A DNA stretch of 62,517 bases from Thermoguttaceae bacterium. Lineage in GTDB: Bacteria; Planctomycetota; Planctomycetia; Pirellulales; Thermoguttaceae. The DNA is taken from contig JAFZNK010000166.1 in NCBI GenBank assembly GCA_017550965.1, forward strand, positions 1 to 62,517, given 5' to 3'. Under the pieces are notes generated by a model. That model saw only the letters and a list, made by a program, of their open reading frames with translations, ran no database searches and had not been told where the DNA came from. A program made the position numbers and the translations under genes. Shown one piece after another: positions 19,455 to 28,795 of this stretch. Within the stretch, counting starts at the first letter, position 1. The number at the start of each line of letters is the position of its first letter.

Positions 19455-21479
19455 TTATCGCGAAAAGCCGACGATCGTCGTTTCGTGAGGTTTTAAGCTA
19501 AATCTGAAATCTTTTTGCGCGTCGGGGTCGCGGTCAAGAGGCGAAACGTCTCCCGTCCAGGGATTCCAAACGAACGCTTCAGATCCGTCCGAATCGGCGA
19601 AAAAGCGCAAAACGACGTCCAGCGGCGTTTCAATTTCGTTAAATAAGAAATAAAAATCGACAGGACCTTTAACAACATGTCTGACTCGAAGCCCACGAGA
19701 GTCGCCAGAAACTGTTTCGACGTCGACTCCCGACAATCGTCGAAGCGCCGCGACGACGTCTGCGTCAGTTTTTGCGGAACCTTCGCCCCATCGCAAAAGA
19801 CGTCCCTGTCGTTCAAGCGTCGCAACCGTTTCGCGGGCTTCTTCCGGCGTGCGGACGCCTGGCGTCAACACAAGCGTCTTATAAAATCCGGATCCTACGG
19901 AAACGCCCTTTTCTTCGATTACTCCGTCGTCAGTCAAAGGACGAAACTCGAGATAATTGAAATCAAGTTGATTCTCCAGTAACGTCTTCGTTCCCCAAAC
20001 GGAGGCCTTGTCAGAATCGACAAGAATAGCCGTTGGCGCGACGCATATGGAATCGGTGTTGAGCCAACACAAACGCGAACAATAGTCGGCAAACGTTTTG
20101 TAATTGTCCCACCATGGCGAATTGGGACCGACGTCGGGCGGACGCTCTTCAAAACGAGGACCGCGAATCGAATAGTAAAAGGCGTGAGGTAAAAACATGT
20201 TCTGGCCGCGCGCGACGCACCAATTAATTATCCAGACCATCTCCTCGTAGGTGAAATCGTGTCCATACGCGCCAAAAACCTCGTTCAAATTGCGTCGAGC
20301 GCCGTTGTGAATCGCCGCGCTTGACGCGACTTTTGCCATTGGCGAATGCTGAGGATCAAACGCCTTCTCCCCCGGTTCGATGTATCGCCAAACGATATCT
20401 TGTCCCGGAATCTGGAACTTGCGAAGAACTCCCACGTCGGTCGAACTCTCAGGATGTCCGCATAACGAGACGTTATGTTCGACGCACCAATTTGAAATAC
20501 GACCGTAATAAATTTCCTCCAGCGCGAGTTTTACGGCTCGGTCATATTCAGCGCGGCGTTTGGCGCTCTCTGAATCAGAATTCTCCCAAAGATCGAGAAG
20601 ATACGGTTTAAAATCGTAACCGAGATATTTGTTGATTGTCGGAAGCGCCTGCAGATTTCCAGGTTTCATGTCTCGTCGAGGACCGCGACCAAGAATCGAA
20701 GGTTCGTCGGTAAAAATCCCCACTACGACGCCGTCTTTAAAAAACTCTTCAAACTCGTCGTAAAAACGTTGATACACGAGACGAATAAACGCGTCTACCG
20801 CGTCAGGATTCAAAAGATCGGAGGCTGGCGGCGAGAATTCGCCGGGGCGATTCGATTCGTCGCCAAGATAGTGCAAACCGCGAATTACCCCTCGAGAAGG
20901 AGCGTCGTATACGGACGCTTTCGTTCCGTCCGCACGTTCGTACTCGTCGACAAAATTCCAATCTTCTTCTACTTTGACGTTCTTGTCGACAGGCTCGCCG
21001 TCGTCGCCAAGTTCGACTCTGACAAAACCACGGGCGACGTAAGAAGGGTTCTCCGCGACGACTTGACCGGCGGAAGAGCCGGAGGGGTACATTCCCTCGT
21101 CGTAAAGCATAACGAGCATATCTCTGCGTCGAGCCTCGTTTAAGGCAAAGCGCATCGCAGAAATCAATTTGGGACTCATCCAACCGGTATCGAAAGGAAG
21201 ACCGATTCGTGGATGGATGGTGAAACCATAAACGCCGTGTTCTTTGAAACTCTCAATCTGTCTGGCGATTTCCTCGTTCGACAATTCGTCGTTCCAGAAC
21301 CAGAAAGGCAATAACGTAAATTCCCGAGGAGGATTCTTAAATTCTGAAACAAGTCGCTCTCGGCTAAAATCTTCCGCGACAACGCGGGAAAAAACGCTCA
21401 AAAAGAAGCCGCTGAACAGAACGAACGCCAGCGTTCCCGAACGAAACTTCCCCCTGAAAGAAAGCTGTTGACAAACCAT
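19455..21479 (-). CDS. Secreted GH106-like glycoside hydrolase
   Basis: A 674-residue exported protein. The conserved start of GH106-like rhamnosidase families is clear: FKNPPREFTLLPFWFWNDEL, then GVYGFTIHPRIGL, RRRDMLVMLYDEGMYPSGSSAG, and later FTDEPSILGRG with probable catalytic acids. Family members remove alpha-L-rhamnose from plant glycans or glycosides. The protein is shorter than many GH106 enzymes (often near 1000 residues) because the C-terminal sandwich domains are reduced. Assignment to the superfamily is firmer than the rhamnose specificity. It follows the OYE gene by 11 bases. Confidence 0.75.
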   Translation of the reverse strand: MVCQQLSFRGKFRSGTLAFVLFSGFFLSVFSRVVAEDFSRERLVSEFKNPPREFTLLPFWFWNDELSNEEIARQIESFKEHGVYGFTIHPRIGLPFDTGWMSPKLISAMRFALNEARRRDMLVMLYDEGMYPSGSSAGQVVAENPSYVARGFVRVELGDDGEPVDKNVKVEEDWNFVDEYERADGTKASVYDAPSRGVIRGLHYLGDESNRPGEFSPPASDLLNPDAVDAFIRLVYQRFYDEFEEFFKDGVVVGIFTDEPSILGRGPRRDMKPGNLQALPTINKYLGYDFKPYLLDLWENSDSESAKRRAEYDRAVKLALEEIYYGRISNWCVEHNVSLCGHPESSTDVGVLRKFQIPGQDIVWRYIEPGEKAFDPQHSPMAKVASSAAIHNGARRNLNEVFGAYGHDFTYEEMVWIINWCVARGQNMFLPHAFYYSIRGPRFEERPPDVGPNSPWWDNYKTFADYCSRLCWLNTDSICVAPTAILVDSDKASVWGTKTLLENQLDFNYLEFRPLTDDGVIEEKGVSVGSGFYKTLVLTPGVRTPEEARETVATLERQGRLLRWGEGSAKTDADVVAALRRLSGVDVETVSGDSRGLRVRHVVKGPVDFYFLFNEIETPLDVVLRFFADSDGSEAFVWNPWTGDVSPLDRDPDAQKDFRFSLKPHETTIVGFSR

Positions 21480-21490
21480 TGTTAGATCCT

Positions 21491-22954
21491 CTATTTAGAC
21501 GAGTTAATACGCTTGATCTCTTTCAACGCCGTCGCTTCCTCCCTCGCTTTATAAAAATCGTCGAGAGGATAACAACCGGAAACAAGTCCGGCGCGGGGCG
21601 CGTTGGTGCAGTCTCCAAAAGTACGGCAAATAGCCTTTTTATTAAGAGTTTTGCCCGACATATAATCCGCGGCCATACTCGGATAAGACAACGCCGATCG
21701 TCCGACGCCAATAGAATCCGCGCCTCCCGATTCAAGAACCCATTCGCCAACAAGAGGAAGAAATTCCTGAAGGTACGTATAGCCGGAACCAATCAGGAAC
21801 GAACTTGGTCGTCGTTCCTTTAACGCGCGAACTGTTCGAATCTGTCGCGCTACGCCAAGCAAAGGATCTTCCGGCGGAAGATAGCCGTCGGAAACAGCGA
21901 AAGCGGCGGGCCGTTGCGTGTGAGGACAGTAGTACGGACTGCCGAAAGTCGAACAGATCATCGAAACGCCGAGAGAACTTAGCATATCGACGAGTTGCAA
22001 AAGTTCTTTTAATTCAGGATCGACGCCAAGTCCCGTGCCGTCCCCGTTAAACGCATAAGGATACCGTCCGCCTTCCCATTCGGCTGGCTTTCCGACGCCG
22101 TCCAAACCTTTCTCAAACGGCATGAAATCGCCAAGACCGAGCCGAGAGCCGATATCGAGACCGGGCGCAACTTTTCTGATTCCCTCGACAATTTCGCGAA
22201 TAAACCGCGTTCGATTTTCGAAAGAACCGCCGTATTTGCCCTGCCGATCATATGCGGTAAGAAATTCGAATCCGAGGTAGCCGTGAGCGCATTTAACGTC
22301 GACAAAATCAAATCCGGCTTCTTCCGCTAATTTACCCGCCTGGATAAAGTAAGCGATTATTTCCTCGACCTCTTCGTCTTTCAAAACGTTGGAAGAATCG
22401 CAATGAAATTTCTTGTCAAGATAAGGATGTTCGTACGCCGTATGAGAATCCAACGTCTTATCGTCCGGCTTCTTCACGAAACGACCGGAATGCGTCAACT
22501 GAAGGCCCATATACGGGACGCGATCGGACCCGAACAAATTCCGAGCCCGCGCCACGGTTTCTTCGCGTAACTTTGCAATATCGCCGACCGTTTCTCTTGA
22601 AATCGCCATCTGACGAGCGTTCGCTTTCGCGGAAGGCATCACCGCTACGGCCTCGCAACCGAAGAAAATCGACGCGCCGCTTTCGGCAAAACGGAGCCAA
22701 CGCCGCCGCGCAAGATCGCTGGGAGCGCCGTTTGGCAGACAATCCCAGCCTTCCATTGGCAAAACGGTCCATCGATTAAAGAAAGTTCGCTTCTTACCGG
22801 TGATTTTACTTACGTATTCATAAGGTTTTGAAAACGCAGACTCGGATCCGGAACGCGGTTCGTCAATCAAATCGAAGTCGGCTCCGATTGTCTGCAAATA
22901 ACTGCGAAATTCTTGCGAGTTCTTGAAAGTCGCGATTTTTTTAAACTCTGTCAT
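21491..22954 (-). CDS. Old yellow enzyme-type NADH:flavin oxidoreductase
   Basis: A 487-residue FMN-binding TIM barrel. The substrate-site segment YMGLQLTHSGRF (near 180) and FVDVKCAHGYLGFEFLTAYD with GGSFENRTRF (near 240-265) are characteristic. The C-terminus has CRTFGDCTNAPR and SGCYPLDDFY, with three cysteines that could contribute to an iron-sulfur site. There is no C-terminal FAD/NAD domain of the dienoyl-CoA-reductase kind, so electrons must come from NAD(P)H directly or from a partner. The next upstream gene encodes a flavoprotein, 27 bases away. Such enzymes reduce conjugated C=C bonds. Substrate unknown. Confidence 0.88.
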   Translation of the reverse strand: MTEFKKIATFKNSQEFRSYLQTIGADFDLIDEPRSGSESAFSKPYEYVSKITGKKRTFFNRWTVLPMEGWDCLPNGAPSDLARRRWLRFAESGASIFFGCEAVAVMPSAKANARQMAISRETVGDIAKLREETVARARNLFGSDRVPYMGLQLTHSGRFVKKPDDKTLDSHTAYEHPYLDKKFHCDSSNVLKDEEVEEIIAYFIQAGKLAEEAGFDFVDVKCAHGYLGFEFLTAYDRQGKYGGSFENRTRFIREIVEGIRKVAPGLDIGSRLGLGDFMPFEKGLDGVGKPAEWEGGRYPYAFNGDGTGLGVDPELKELLQLVDMLSSLGVSMICSTFGSPYYCPHTQRPAAFAVSDGYLPPEDPLLGVARQIRTVRALKERRPSSFLIGSGYTYLQEFLPLVGEWVLESGGADSIGVGRSALSYPSMAADYMSGKTLNKKAICRTFGDCTNAPRAGLVSGCYPLDDFYKAREEATALKEIKRINSSK

Positions 22955-22981
22955 AATAATACCGATCGGGATAAGAAGTGA

Positions 22982-25045
22982 TTATTCAAATATTTTGCCG
23001 TCGCGATAATCGCGCCAAACGTTTTCAAACCATTCGTCGGGTTCAGGAATAGGACGCACGGAACGCCAAAACGATTCCGTTACGATTTCGTCGTCTAAAT
23101 TTGAAAAATATGAACAAAAAGCTTTGTCGCGAAAATTCGCGTCTTCATCTTGGATTCGCCAGTCCTCAGGAAATTTAGTCGAAATGACGGTTCCGTCCGA
23201 CGACGTCGCCAAAGAAGAGCCCCTCGAACCGACTTTAGAAAGAACAACCGCGTATACGGAGTCCAAATAAGCGATTTGAGCGACGCAAAGCTGGACGTTG
23301 CGAAGCGTCTCTATCGCGTCTAAGTCAAATCGAAAATCGTCGTCAAAAATCAAACCGTCGCGCTTTTCCAAACGCGTCAGACGCCGATACTGTTCACGCG
23401 CTTCCGACACGGCGCGCGACAAATTTACGCTCGATCGAAAAACGCCCGCGCATTCGCTCATACGCGTTCTGAGTTCCTCGCGTTCGGCGCGCCAATCGAC
23501 TCCGCGCGACGTCGAGGACGCGGTCAACGCGATAAGTTCGGCGACCGCGCCTACATAGGCGTTAATATCTTTGAAAGACTCAGCGCGGGAATCAACCGAC
23601 TCTTTAAGAGAACGTTCGCCAACTCGACGTCCGCCGACATACTCTCGCGCAATTCGTTGCGCAGCGCGAAAAGCGCCGACTTGTCCCGCGTTCAACGCCG
23701 ATCCGCCGGGTCTGGCGACGCCATGCGTGCCGGCGACTTCCCCGATTGGATAAAGTCCCTCGATATTCGTCGATCTCCACCAAACGTCGACGTCGAGACC
23801 CCCGTTGTTATGTTGAGCGCAAACGCCAATCTCAAGCGGCTCAGTCGCAAGATCGATTCCCCAATCGCGGTACAACTCGATAGAACCGGGATTCATCTTG
23901 TAAAGTCGCTCAAAGGGCGATTCCAAAAGAGCGCCGGACTTTGTCAAATACTCGCGCGCCTCGTCCGGAAGCGCGTCAAATGAAAACCGGGCGGGATTCT
24001 CACGGTAGTCGAGAAACACGCGCCGTTTACATATCGCCGTCTCGTAAAAAACGCACAAATCGATAAAGGACGACCCGTCAATCGCTTTGCGCGCGTCAAA
24101 CGGCCATTGGTATCCTTTAAGAAAAACGCGCCCGAAAAGATCGCCCGGCTCGTCAAAATAGTCCCATAAAAACTCACGTTCGTTCGAGCCGTCGCAATCC
24201 GTCGAAACAAACTTTGGCACAACCTGCATGAACGTTCCAGAAACGTTCCAACGAAACTCTTTAGGACGCGAAACGTTTTTTACGCGAATTGATCGCGACG
24301 TAACGTCGGTAAAAGACGCCAATCCAAACTGACTTTCTGACAAACCTTTAGTAATAGCCCCGACTTCCAGGGCCAAACCAATCGCCCCGGTATGGACTTC
24401 CGGATAAACGCTTGTTTTGTATAAACCGCCCGGCCCGCCTACGGCAAACACGACGTTTTTCACATGGTAAACAATCGGTTCCCCGTCTGAGGTTATAGAG
24501 ATAAGACCGACGATCCTTTTATACGGAACGCCGTTACGAACGTCTATGTCTCGCGTTAAAAGCTTAACGACGGTTTCGCCTTCATAGACGTCGACTTTTC
24601 TACGCTTAACGTCTTGAATAAGAGCGCGGCACATTTCGCGAGACGTGTAAGGACCGCAACTGGTCGCTCTCTTCGCCGGATCATGGTCTGTTTTGTACCC
24701 GGCGTATTGCCCATAGGCGTCGCAAGGAAATGGCACGCCAAGATCGACAAGGTGAAAAAAAGCGCGCGTCGACGTCGACGCTTCGACAAGCGCCAGATCG
24801 CCGTCGGTTCCTCCAGCCGAAAGATAAGTCTCGGCAAGAGCGCGAGGAGAATCGGGCGTAGCTCCGCAAAGTCCAAGTTTGTAGTATGTTTGCTTATCGC
24901 TGCCCGTGTTGATTGAAACGCCTTTATCCAAGCCTTCGGTAACAATCGCAACGTCGTCGACGCCTTCGGCATTAAGTCGAACGGCGGCGCAAAGTCCGGA
25001 AGCGCCGCTACCCAAAACAACCGTGTGAATATTTCTTATTTTCAT
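22982..25045 (-). CDS. FAD-dependent fumarate reductase/succinate dehydrogenase-like flavoprotein
   Basis: A 687-residue flavoprotein. The dinucleotide-binding motif VVLGSGASGLCAAVRL is at the N-terminus. The late segment LYPIGEVAGTHGVARPGG, followed by SALNAGQVGAFRAAQ, matches the FAD-binding end of fumarate-reductase and aspartate-oxidase flavoproteins. A C-terminal helical region (from about 490) follows. No signal peptide or heme motif is present, so it is cytoplasmic. It may reduce an unsaturated acid or pass electrons to the adjacent OYE-type protein. The second is my inference from the operon. Confidence 0.83.
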   Translation of the reverse strand: MKIRNIHTVVLGSGASGLCAAVRLNAEGVDDVAIVTEGLDKGVSINTGSDKQTYYKLGLCGATPDSPRALAETYLSAGGTDGDLALVEASTSTRAFFHLVDLGVPFPCDAYGQYAGYKTDHDPAKRATSCGPYTSREMCRALIQDVKRRKVDVYEGETVVKLLTRDIDVRNGVPYKRIVGLISITSDGEPIVYHVKNVVFAVGGPGGLYKTSVYPEVHTGAIGLALEVGAITKGLSESQFGLASFTDVTSRSIRVKNVSRPKEFRWNVSGTFMQVVPKFVSTDCDGSNEREFLWDYFDEPGDLFGRVFLKGYQWPFDARKAIDGSSFIDLCVFYETAICKRRVFLDYRENPARFSFDALPDEAREYLTKSGALLESPFERLYKMNPGSIELYRDWGIDLATEPLEIGVCAQHNNGGLDVDVWWRSTNIEGLYPIGEVAGTHGVARPGGSALNAGQVGAFRAAQRIAREYVGGRRVGERSLKESVDSRAESFKDINAYVGAVAELIALTASSTSRGVDWRAEREELRTRMSECAGVFRSSVNLSRAVSEAREQYRRLTRLEKRDGLIFDDDFRFDLDAIETLRNVQLCVAQIAYLDSVYAVVLSKVGSRGSSLATSSDGTVISTKFPEDWRIQDEDANFRDKAFCSYFSNLDDEIVTESFWRSVRPIPEPDEWFENVWRDYRDGKIFE

Positions 25046-25066
25046 CTGCGTCCTGTCGATCGATCG

Positions 25067-25837
25067 TCAAAGCCGACCAATGTCCATTCCTCCGCCAACG
25101 TTAATCACCTGACCGGTCGAATACGGGAAATCGCCGCGCAGAAGTGAAGCTACAGCTTTCCCGACGTCTTCCGGAAAGCCCCAACGAGGCTGAAGCGTCA
25201 ATCCCTCGGCGATCAATTTGTCATATTTCGCCGTGACGGCGGCGGTCATATCCGATTTAATAATTCCCGGCCTAATTTCGTAAACGGGTATTCCAAATTC
25301 CGCAAGGCGGACCGCCCAAAGAAGCGTCGCCATCGCCACGGCGGCTTTCGACATGCAATATTCTCCGCGACTGACGCTTGCGACAGTCGCCGACACTGAA
25401 CCGATGTTGATAATCGCCGCGTTAAAATCCGCGTTCCTTTTCTTCTGCTCGATCATATAATTGGCGACAAGTTGCGTCAAAAAATACGGACCTTTCAAGT
25501 TAATGTTCATCACTCGATCAAAGCTGTCCTCGGTCGCGTCCAGAATATCGGCGCGAACAAGAGGAGCCACGCCTGCGTTGTTTGTCAACGCGTTTAACTC
25601 GCCAAACTCCTCAAGGACCTTGTCGAACATAGCATGCCGCTCGTCTTTGTTCGAAACGTCGCATTGGACGTAAAGAGCGCGGACGTTAAAACGATCTTCA
25701 ATTTCGGCGCGCCGCGCTTTCATCTTTTCAGGATCAGTTCGACCGCAAAAAGCGACGTTCCAGGATTCTGACGCCAAAGCGTCGACAATCCCCGCGCCAA
25801 TTCCTCTGCCGCCTCCGGTTACCAATACGTTTTTCAT
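25067..25837 (-). CDS. SDR-family NAD(P)-dependent oxidoreductase
   Basis: Classical 256-residue short-chain dehydrogenase/reductase. Cofactor motif TGGGRGIGAG is at residue 7, NNAGVAPL near 87, the catalytic Ser in IINIGSVSA, and the YxxxK pair in GEYCMSKAA. Length and C-terminal GQVINVGGGMDI are typical of 3-oxoacyl-ACP-reductase-like members, but sugar and steroid dehydrogenases look the same at this level. Its place beside the flavoproteins suggests oxidation or reduction of the same substrate. Confidence 0.9.
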   Translation of the reverse strand: MKNVLVTGGGRGIGAGIVDALASESWNVAFCGRTDPEKMKARRAEIEDRFNVRALYVQCDVSNKDERHAMFDKVLEEFGELNALTNNAGVAPLVRADILDATEDSFDRVMNINLKGPYFLTQLVANYMIEQKKRNADFNAAIINIGSVSATVASVSRGEYCMSKAAVAMATLLWAVRLAEFGIPVYEIRPGIIKSDMTAAVTAKYDKLIAEGLTLQPRWGFPEDVGKAVASLLRGDFPYSTGQVINVGGGMDIGRL

Positions 25838-25863
25838 GACAGTTCTCCGTCGCGCTTCGCGAT

Positions 25864-27099
25864 TTATAAAGAAAGACCTTTGTTTTCAGCCAATTTTGTC
25901 CAAAGTCGAACGTATTCTTCAGTTGTGCGTTCGATAGTAAACTCTTTTAAGACACGCTCTTGATTCCGACGTCCAAGTTCGACGCGCAACTCTTCGTTTT
26001 CCATCAAAGCGACGCATTTAGACGCCCACGCGTCGACGTCGCCCCAATCGCATGTTTGAGGATCTGACATTCCTAGAATCTCCTCGACGCCTTCGACGCG
26101 GGCGCACAACGCCGGCTTGCCCGTCGCGGCGGCTTCCAGGAGTACGTTGGGCGTTCCTTCCCAACGAGAAGGAAGAAGAAAAACCTCAGACTGATCGACT
26201 AAATCGCCGGCGTCGGCTCTCCATCCGGTAAAGAAAACGTCTTTTTGTAGCCCTTGAGCCGCAACGATACTAAGAAGTCGTTCTTTCTCCTTTCCGTCCC
26301 CGACAATCCACAGTTCCCAGTCGCTGGCGCGTTCCTTCGTCAACCATTTCCGAGCGTTTTCCAAAAGCCAATCGAATCCCTTTTGCTCGGTCAAACGCCC
26401 GACGGCGATTAGTCTTTTTCTAACGCCAAACCCCGGAGGAACGTCAAGAGAACCCGAGTAGTTTCCTTCCTTCTGCAAAGAGGCGACCGCGAAGCCTGCC
26501 GTCATTACGCGAACGCGGCCGTCAACGAACATCGTCTTTACTCCGTTTGGAATAGAAACGACTCGAGACGTCGGGATTCTTCCTACGGTACGGGTAAACT
26601 CCGCGGCGGCCTCTCCCACGCATACCCAAACGTCGACCAGACGTCTCGTTAACCGATCGAGCGTCAAGCGTAATTTGGAATCATGTTCGGCGACGCGTAT
26701 GCCGGAACACACGATTGGAACTCCAGCCGCGCGCGCGGCAAATCGACCGAGCAAATTCGCATGGAACATGAACGATTGCGCCAGAATAGGCGCCTGACGC
26801 TTCAAAAGCGTCCGTAATCTCCAAAGCGTCGACGGAAGTCCCAAAACGCTCCTCATTCCGAGTTCAACCGTCTCGACCCCGTTCGCGCGTAGAAGAGGAG
26901 CCAGGGAATTCACGCAATCTATCTTACGACCGCTCAACGAATAGACGACTGGTTCAAAACGCTCGCGATCGAGACTGAGGACCAGGTGAACAAGCGCTTT
27001 TTCGGCTCCGCCGGGAGCTAGTTCCGTAATAAGAAAAGCGACGCGAGTCCTGCCGTCTTTTGTCTTATACGTTTTTTTGTCCTGAAACTGTCGTCTCAT
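25864..27099 (-). CDS. GT4-family glycosyltransferase
   Basis: A 411-residue GT-B enzyme. The N-terminal acceptor domain starts FLITELAPGGAEKALVHLV. The C-terminal nucleotide-sugar domain has IAVGRLTEQKGFDWLL and the EX7E signature in WEGTPNVLLEAAATGKP. It transfers a sugar from an activated donor to a glycan or lipid acceptor. First gene of the run, 26 bases before the SDR. Whether it functions with the downstream catabolic-looking genes or is only co-transcribed is unclear. Confidence 0.9.
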   Translation of the reverse strand: MRRQFQDKKTYKTKDGRTRVAFLITELAPGGAEKALVHLVLSLDRERFEPVVYSLSGRKIDCVNSLAPLLRANGVETVELGMRSVLGLPSTLWRLRTLLKRQAPILAQSFMFHANLLGRFAARAAGVPIVCSGIRVAEHDSKLRLTLDRLTRRLVDVWVCVGEAAAEFTRTVGRIPTSRVVSIPNGVKTMFVDGRVRVMTAGFAVASLQKEGNYSGSLDVPPGFGVRKRLIAVGRLTEQKGFDWLLENARKWLTKERASDWELWIVGDGKEKERLLSIVAAQGLQKDVFFTGWRADAGDLVDQSEVFLLPSRWEGTPNVLLEAAATGKPALCARVEGVEEILGMSDPQTCDWGDVDAWASKCVALMENEELRVELGRRNQERVLKEFTIERTTEEYVRLWTKLAENKGLSL

Positions 27100-27315
27100 A
27101 ACCCTAACGATTTGTTCTTCAACGTTCCTAATTCGTCAAATTCGCAGTTGAAGTCGACGAAAGATTGATCGCCGCGTCCCAACAAACGTCTGCATGCCCG
27201 ATATTGTAACGGAAAGAAACGTCCTCACGCAAGCGCCCTCCCCTTTTTTCGTAGAAGCGTTCAGCAAAACAAGCGTTCAAAAAAGTCTCGCCCTTCTATT
27301 TCACGTCGGATTCGT

Positions 27316-27321
27316 TATAAT
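27316..27321 (+). promoter_or_regulatory. Candidate -10 box upstream of queA
   Basis: A perfect TATAAT on the plus strand in the 27100-27373 divergent gap. No convincing -35 box is seen at 16-18 bases. If used, transcription begins near 27328, which makes the in-frame GTG at 27329 an unlikely start and favours the ATG at 27374. The remainder of the gap shows nothing else I recognise. Confidence 0.4.
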
Positions 27322-27373
27322 GTGAGAGGTGGAGTCGCTTGAGTTGAAATCCTTGCGGATTCCCTTTTTCACA

Positions 27374-28738
27374 ATGTTTTCGACGTCCCGCAGGATAGAA
27401 GAATTGAGTAAATTATTTAAGAAATTTTTGTCTTTAATTTTCAACTCGAAAACGGAAGAAAAGAACGTTTGTTCTGTTTCGCAAAAGAACGGAACAGAAC
27501 GTGACGACCGTTTGGACGGTTCGGAGGAAATCGACTCTTCCGAGGACGAAGGGGCTCGACCTGAAGTTGAGAAGGAAGGCGTTCAAGACGAGCGGAGATT
27601 GGAAGCGTCAAGAGTTAACGTCCACGTCCAACCGATCCAGGAAGAGTCGGAACTTGACGCCTACGACTATGAACTCCCTGAACGGCTGATTGCGCAATCT
27701 CCGCTTCCTGACCGCGCTTCCGCCCGGCTTATGGTCGTCGATAGGTCGACTCAGACAATATCGCATATGCACGTTCGCGACATAGCGCAGTTTTTCCGTC
27801 CGGAAGACGTCATGGTTCTTAACGACACTAAAGTTCTTCCCGCGCGTCTTTTAGGACGTCGCGCAGAAACAGGAGGTCGCTGGGAGGGGCTTTTTCTTCA
27901 ATACGGTCCCCACGGACTGTGGGAAATCATGTCGAAAACGCGAGGCAAGCTGCGACAAGGCGAAAAAATCGAGCTTCAAAATCCCGAGGGAAGCGGATAT
28001 AAACGTTTTTTGGAAGTTGAAGCGCGCACAGACGCCAAAACGTTGATCGTAAAGCCGTTGCTTGACGAGGGCGAGGACTCTTATACGTTCCTAAACAAAG
28101 TCGGTTGGGTTCCGATTCCTCCATATATCCGTTCAGGAAGAATGAAACCGTCGGATCGCGAAGACTATCAGACTGTTTACGCGAGAATACCGGGAGCCGT
28201 CGCCGCTCCAACAGCCGGTCTTCATTTCACGAAAGGACTCCTCCGACAAATCAAAGCGATGGGAGTCGCAATTTGTCCCGTTACTCTTCATGTAGGAGCC
28301 GGGACTTTTAAACCTATTACCGTCGACAAACTGTCGGAACATCATATGCACTCCGAATTCGCGACGATTTCAGAAAGTACCGTCAAAATAATAGAGAAAC
28401 GTAAGTCGAGGGGAGGTCGAGTATTCGCCGTTGGCACAACTTCCGTTAGGACGCTTGAATCGGCAAGCAACGTTATGGACGACGGCACAATTGACTCTTC
28501 CGGTTTAAACGACAAAAAATTACAAGCGTTTACGGGACCGACTAATTTGTTTATCCGTCCACCGTATCGGTTCAAGACGGTCGACGCGATGTTAACGAAT
28601 TTTCACCTGCCCAAATCAACGCTCGTCATCCTGGTTCGAACCTTTGGAGGGGACGAACTCCTTAAACGCGCGTATGAAGAGGCAATTGCGGAAGATTACC
28701 GGTTTTATAGTTACGGAGACGCGATGTTGATTCTATGA
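27374..28738 (+). CDS. queA: tRNA preQ1(34) S-adenosylmethionine ribosyltransferase-isomerase, with N-terminal extension
   Basis: Adds the ribosyl part of S-adenosylmethionine to preQ1 in tRNA, the penultimate step of queuosine synthesis. The QueA core begins at DYELPERLIAQSPLPDRASA and contains VLNDTKVLPARLLGRR, PTAGLHFTKGLL, LHVGAGTFKPI and the C-terminal NFHLPKSTLVILV. Upstream of the core is an extra segment of about 95-110 residues, with basic amphipathic stretches and then a strongly acidic tract (DGSEEIDSSEDEGARPEVEK). Normal QueA lacks this. An in-frame GTG at 27329 would add 15 residues. No clear Shine-Dalgarno marks either start. It heads a four-gene plus-strand unit. Confidence 0.93.
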   Translation: MFSTSRRIEELSKLFKKFLSLIFNSKTEEKNVCSVSQKNGTERDDRLDGSEEIDSSEDEGARPEVEKEGVQDERRLEASRVNVHVQPIQEESELDAYDYELPERLIAQSPLPDRASARLMVVDRSTQTISHMHVRDIAQFFRPEDVMVLNDTKVLPARLLGRRAETGGRWEGLFLQYGPHGLWEIMSKTRGKLRQGEKIELQNPEGSGYKRFLEVEARTDAKTLIVKPLLDEGEDSYTFLNKVGWVPIPPYIRSGRMKPSDREDYQTVYARIPGAVAAPTAGLHFTKGLLRQIKAMGVAICPVTLHVGAGTFKPITVDKLSEHHMHSEFATISESTVKIIEKRKSRGGRVFAVGTTSVRTLESASNVMDDGTIDSSGLNDKKLQAFTGPTNLFIRPPYRFKTVDAMLTNFHLPKSTLVILVRTFGGDELLKRAYEEAIAEDYRFYSYGDAMLIL

Positions 28739-28795
28739 TCCTTCGCCTCCTACCGAGAAACTACCGCTTTTAAATTAGATTATCATATTCGTTCC

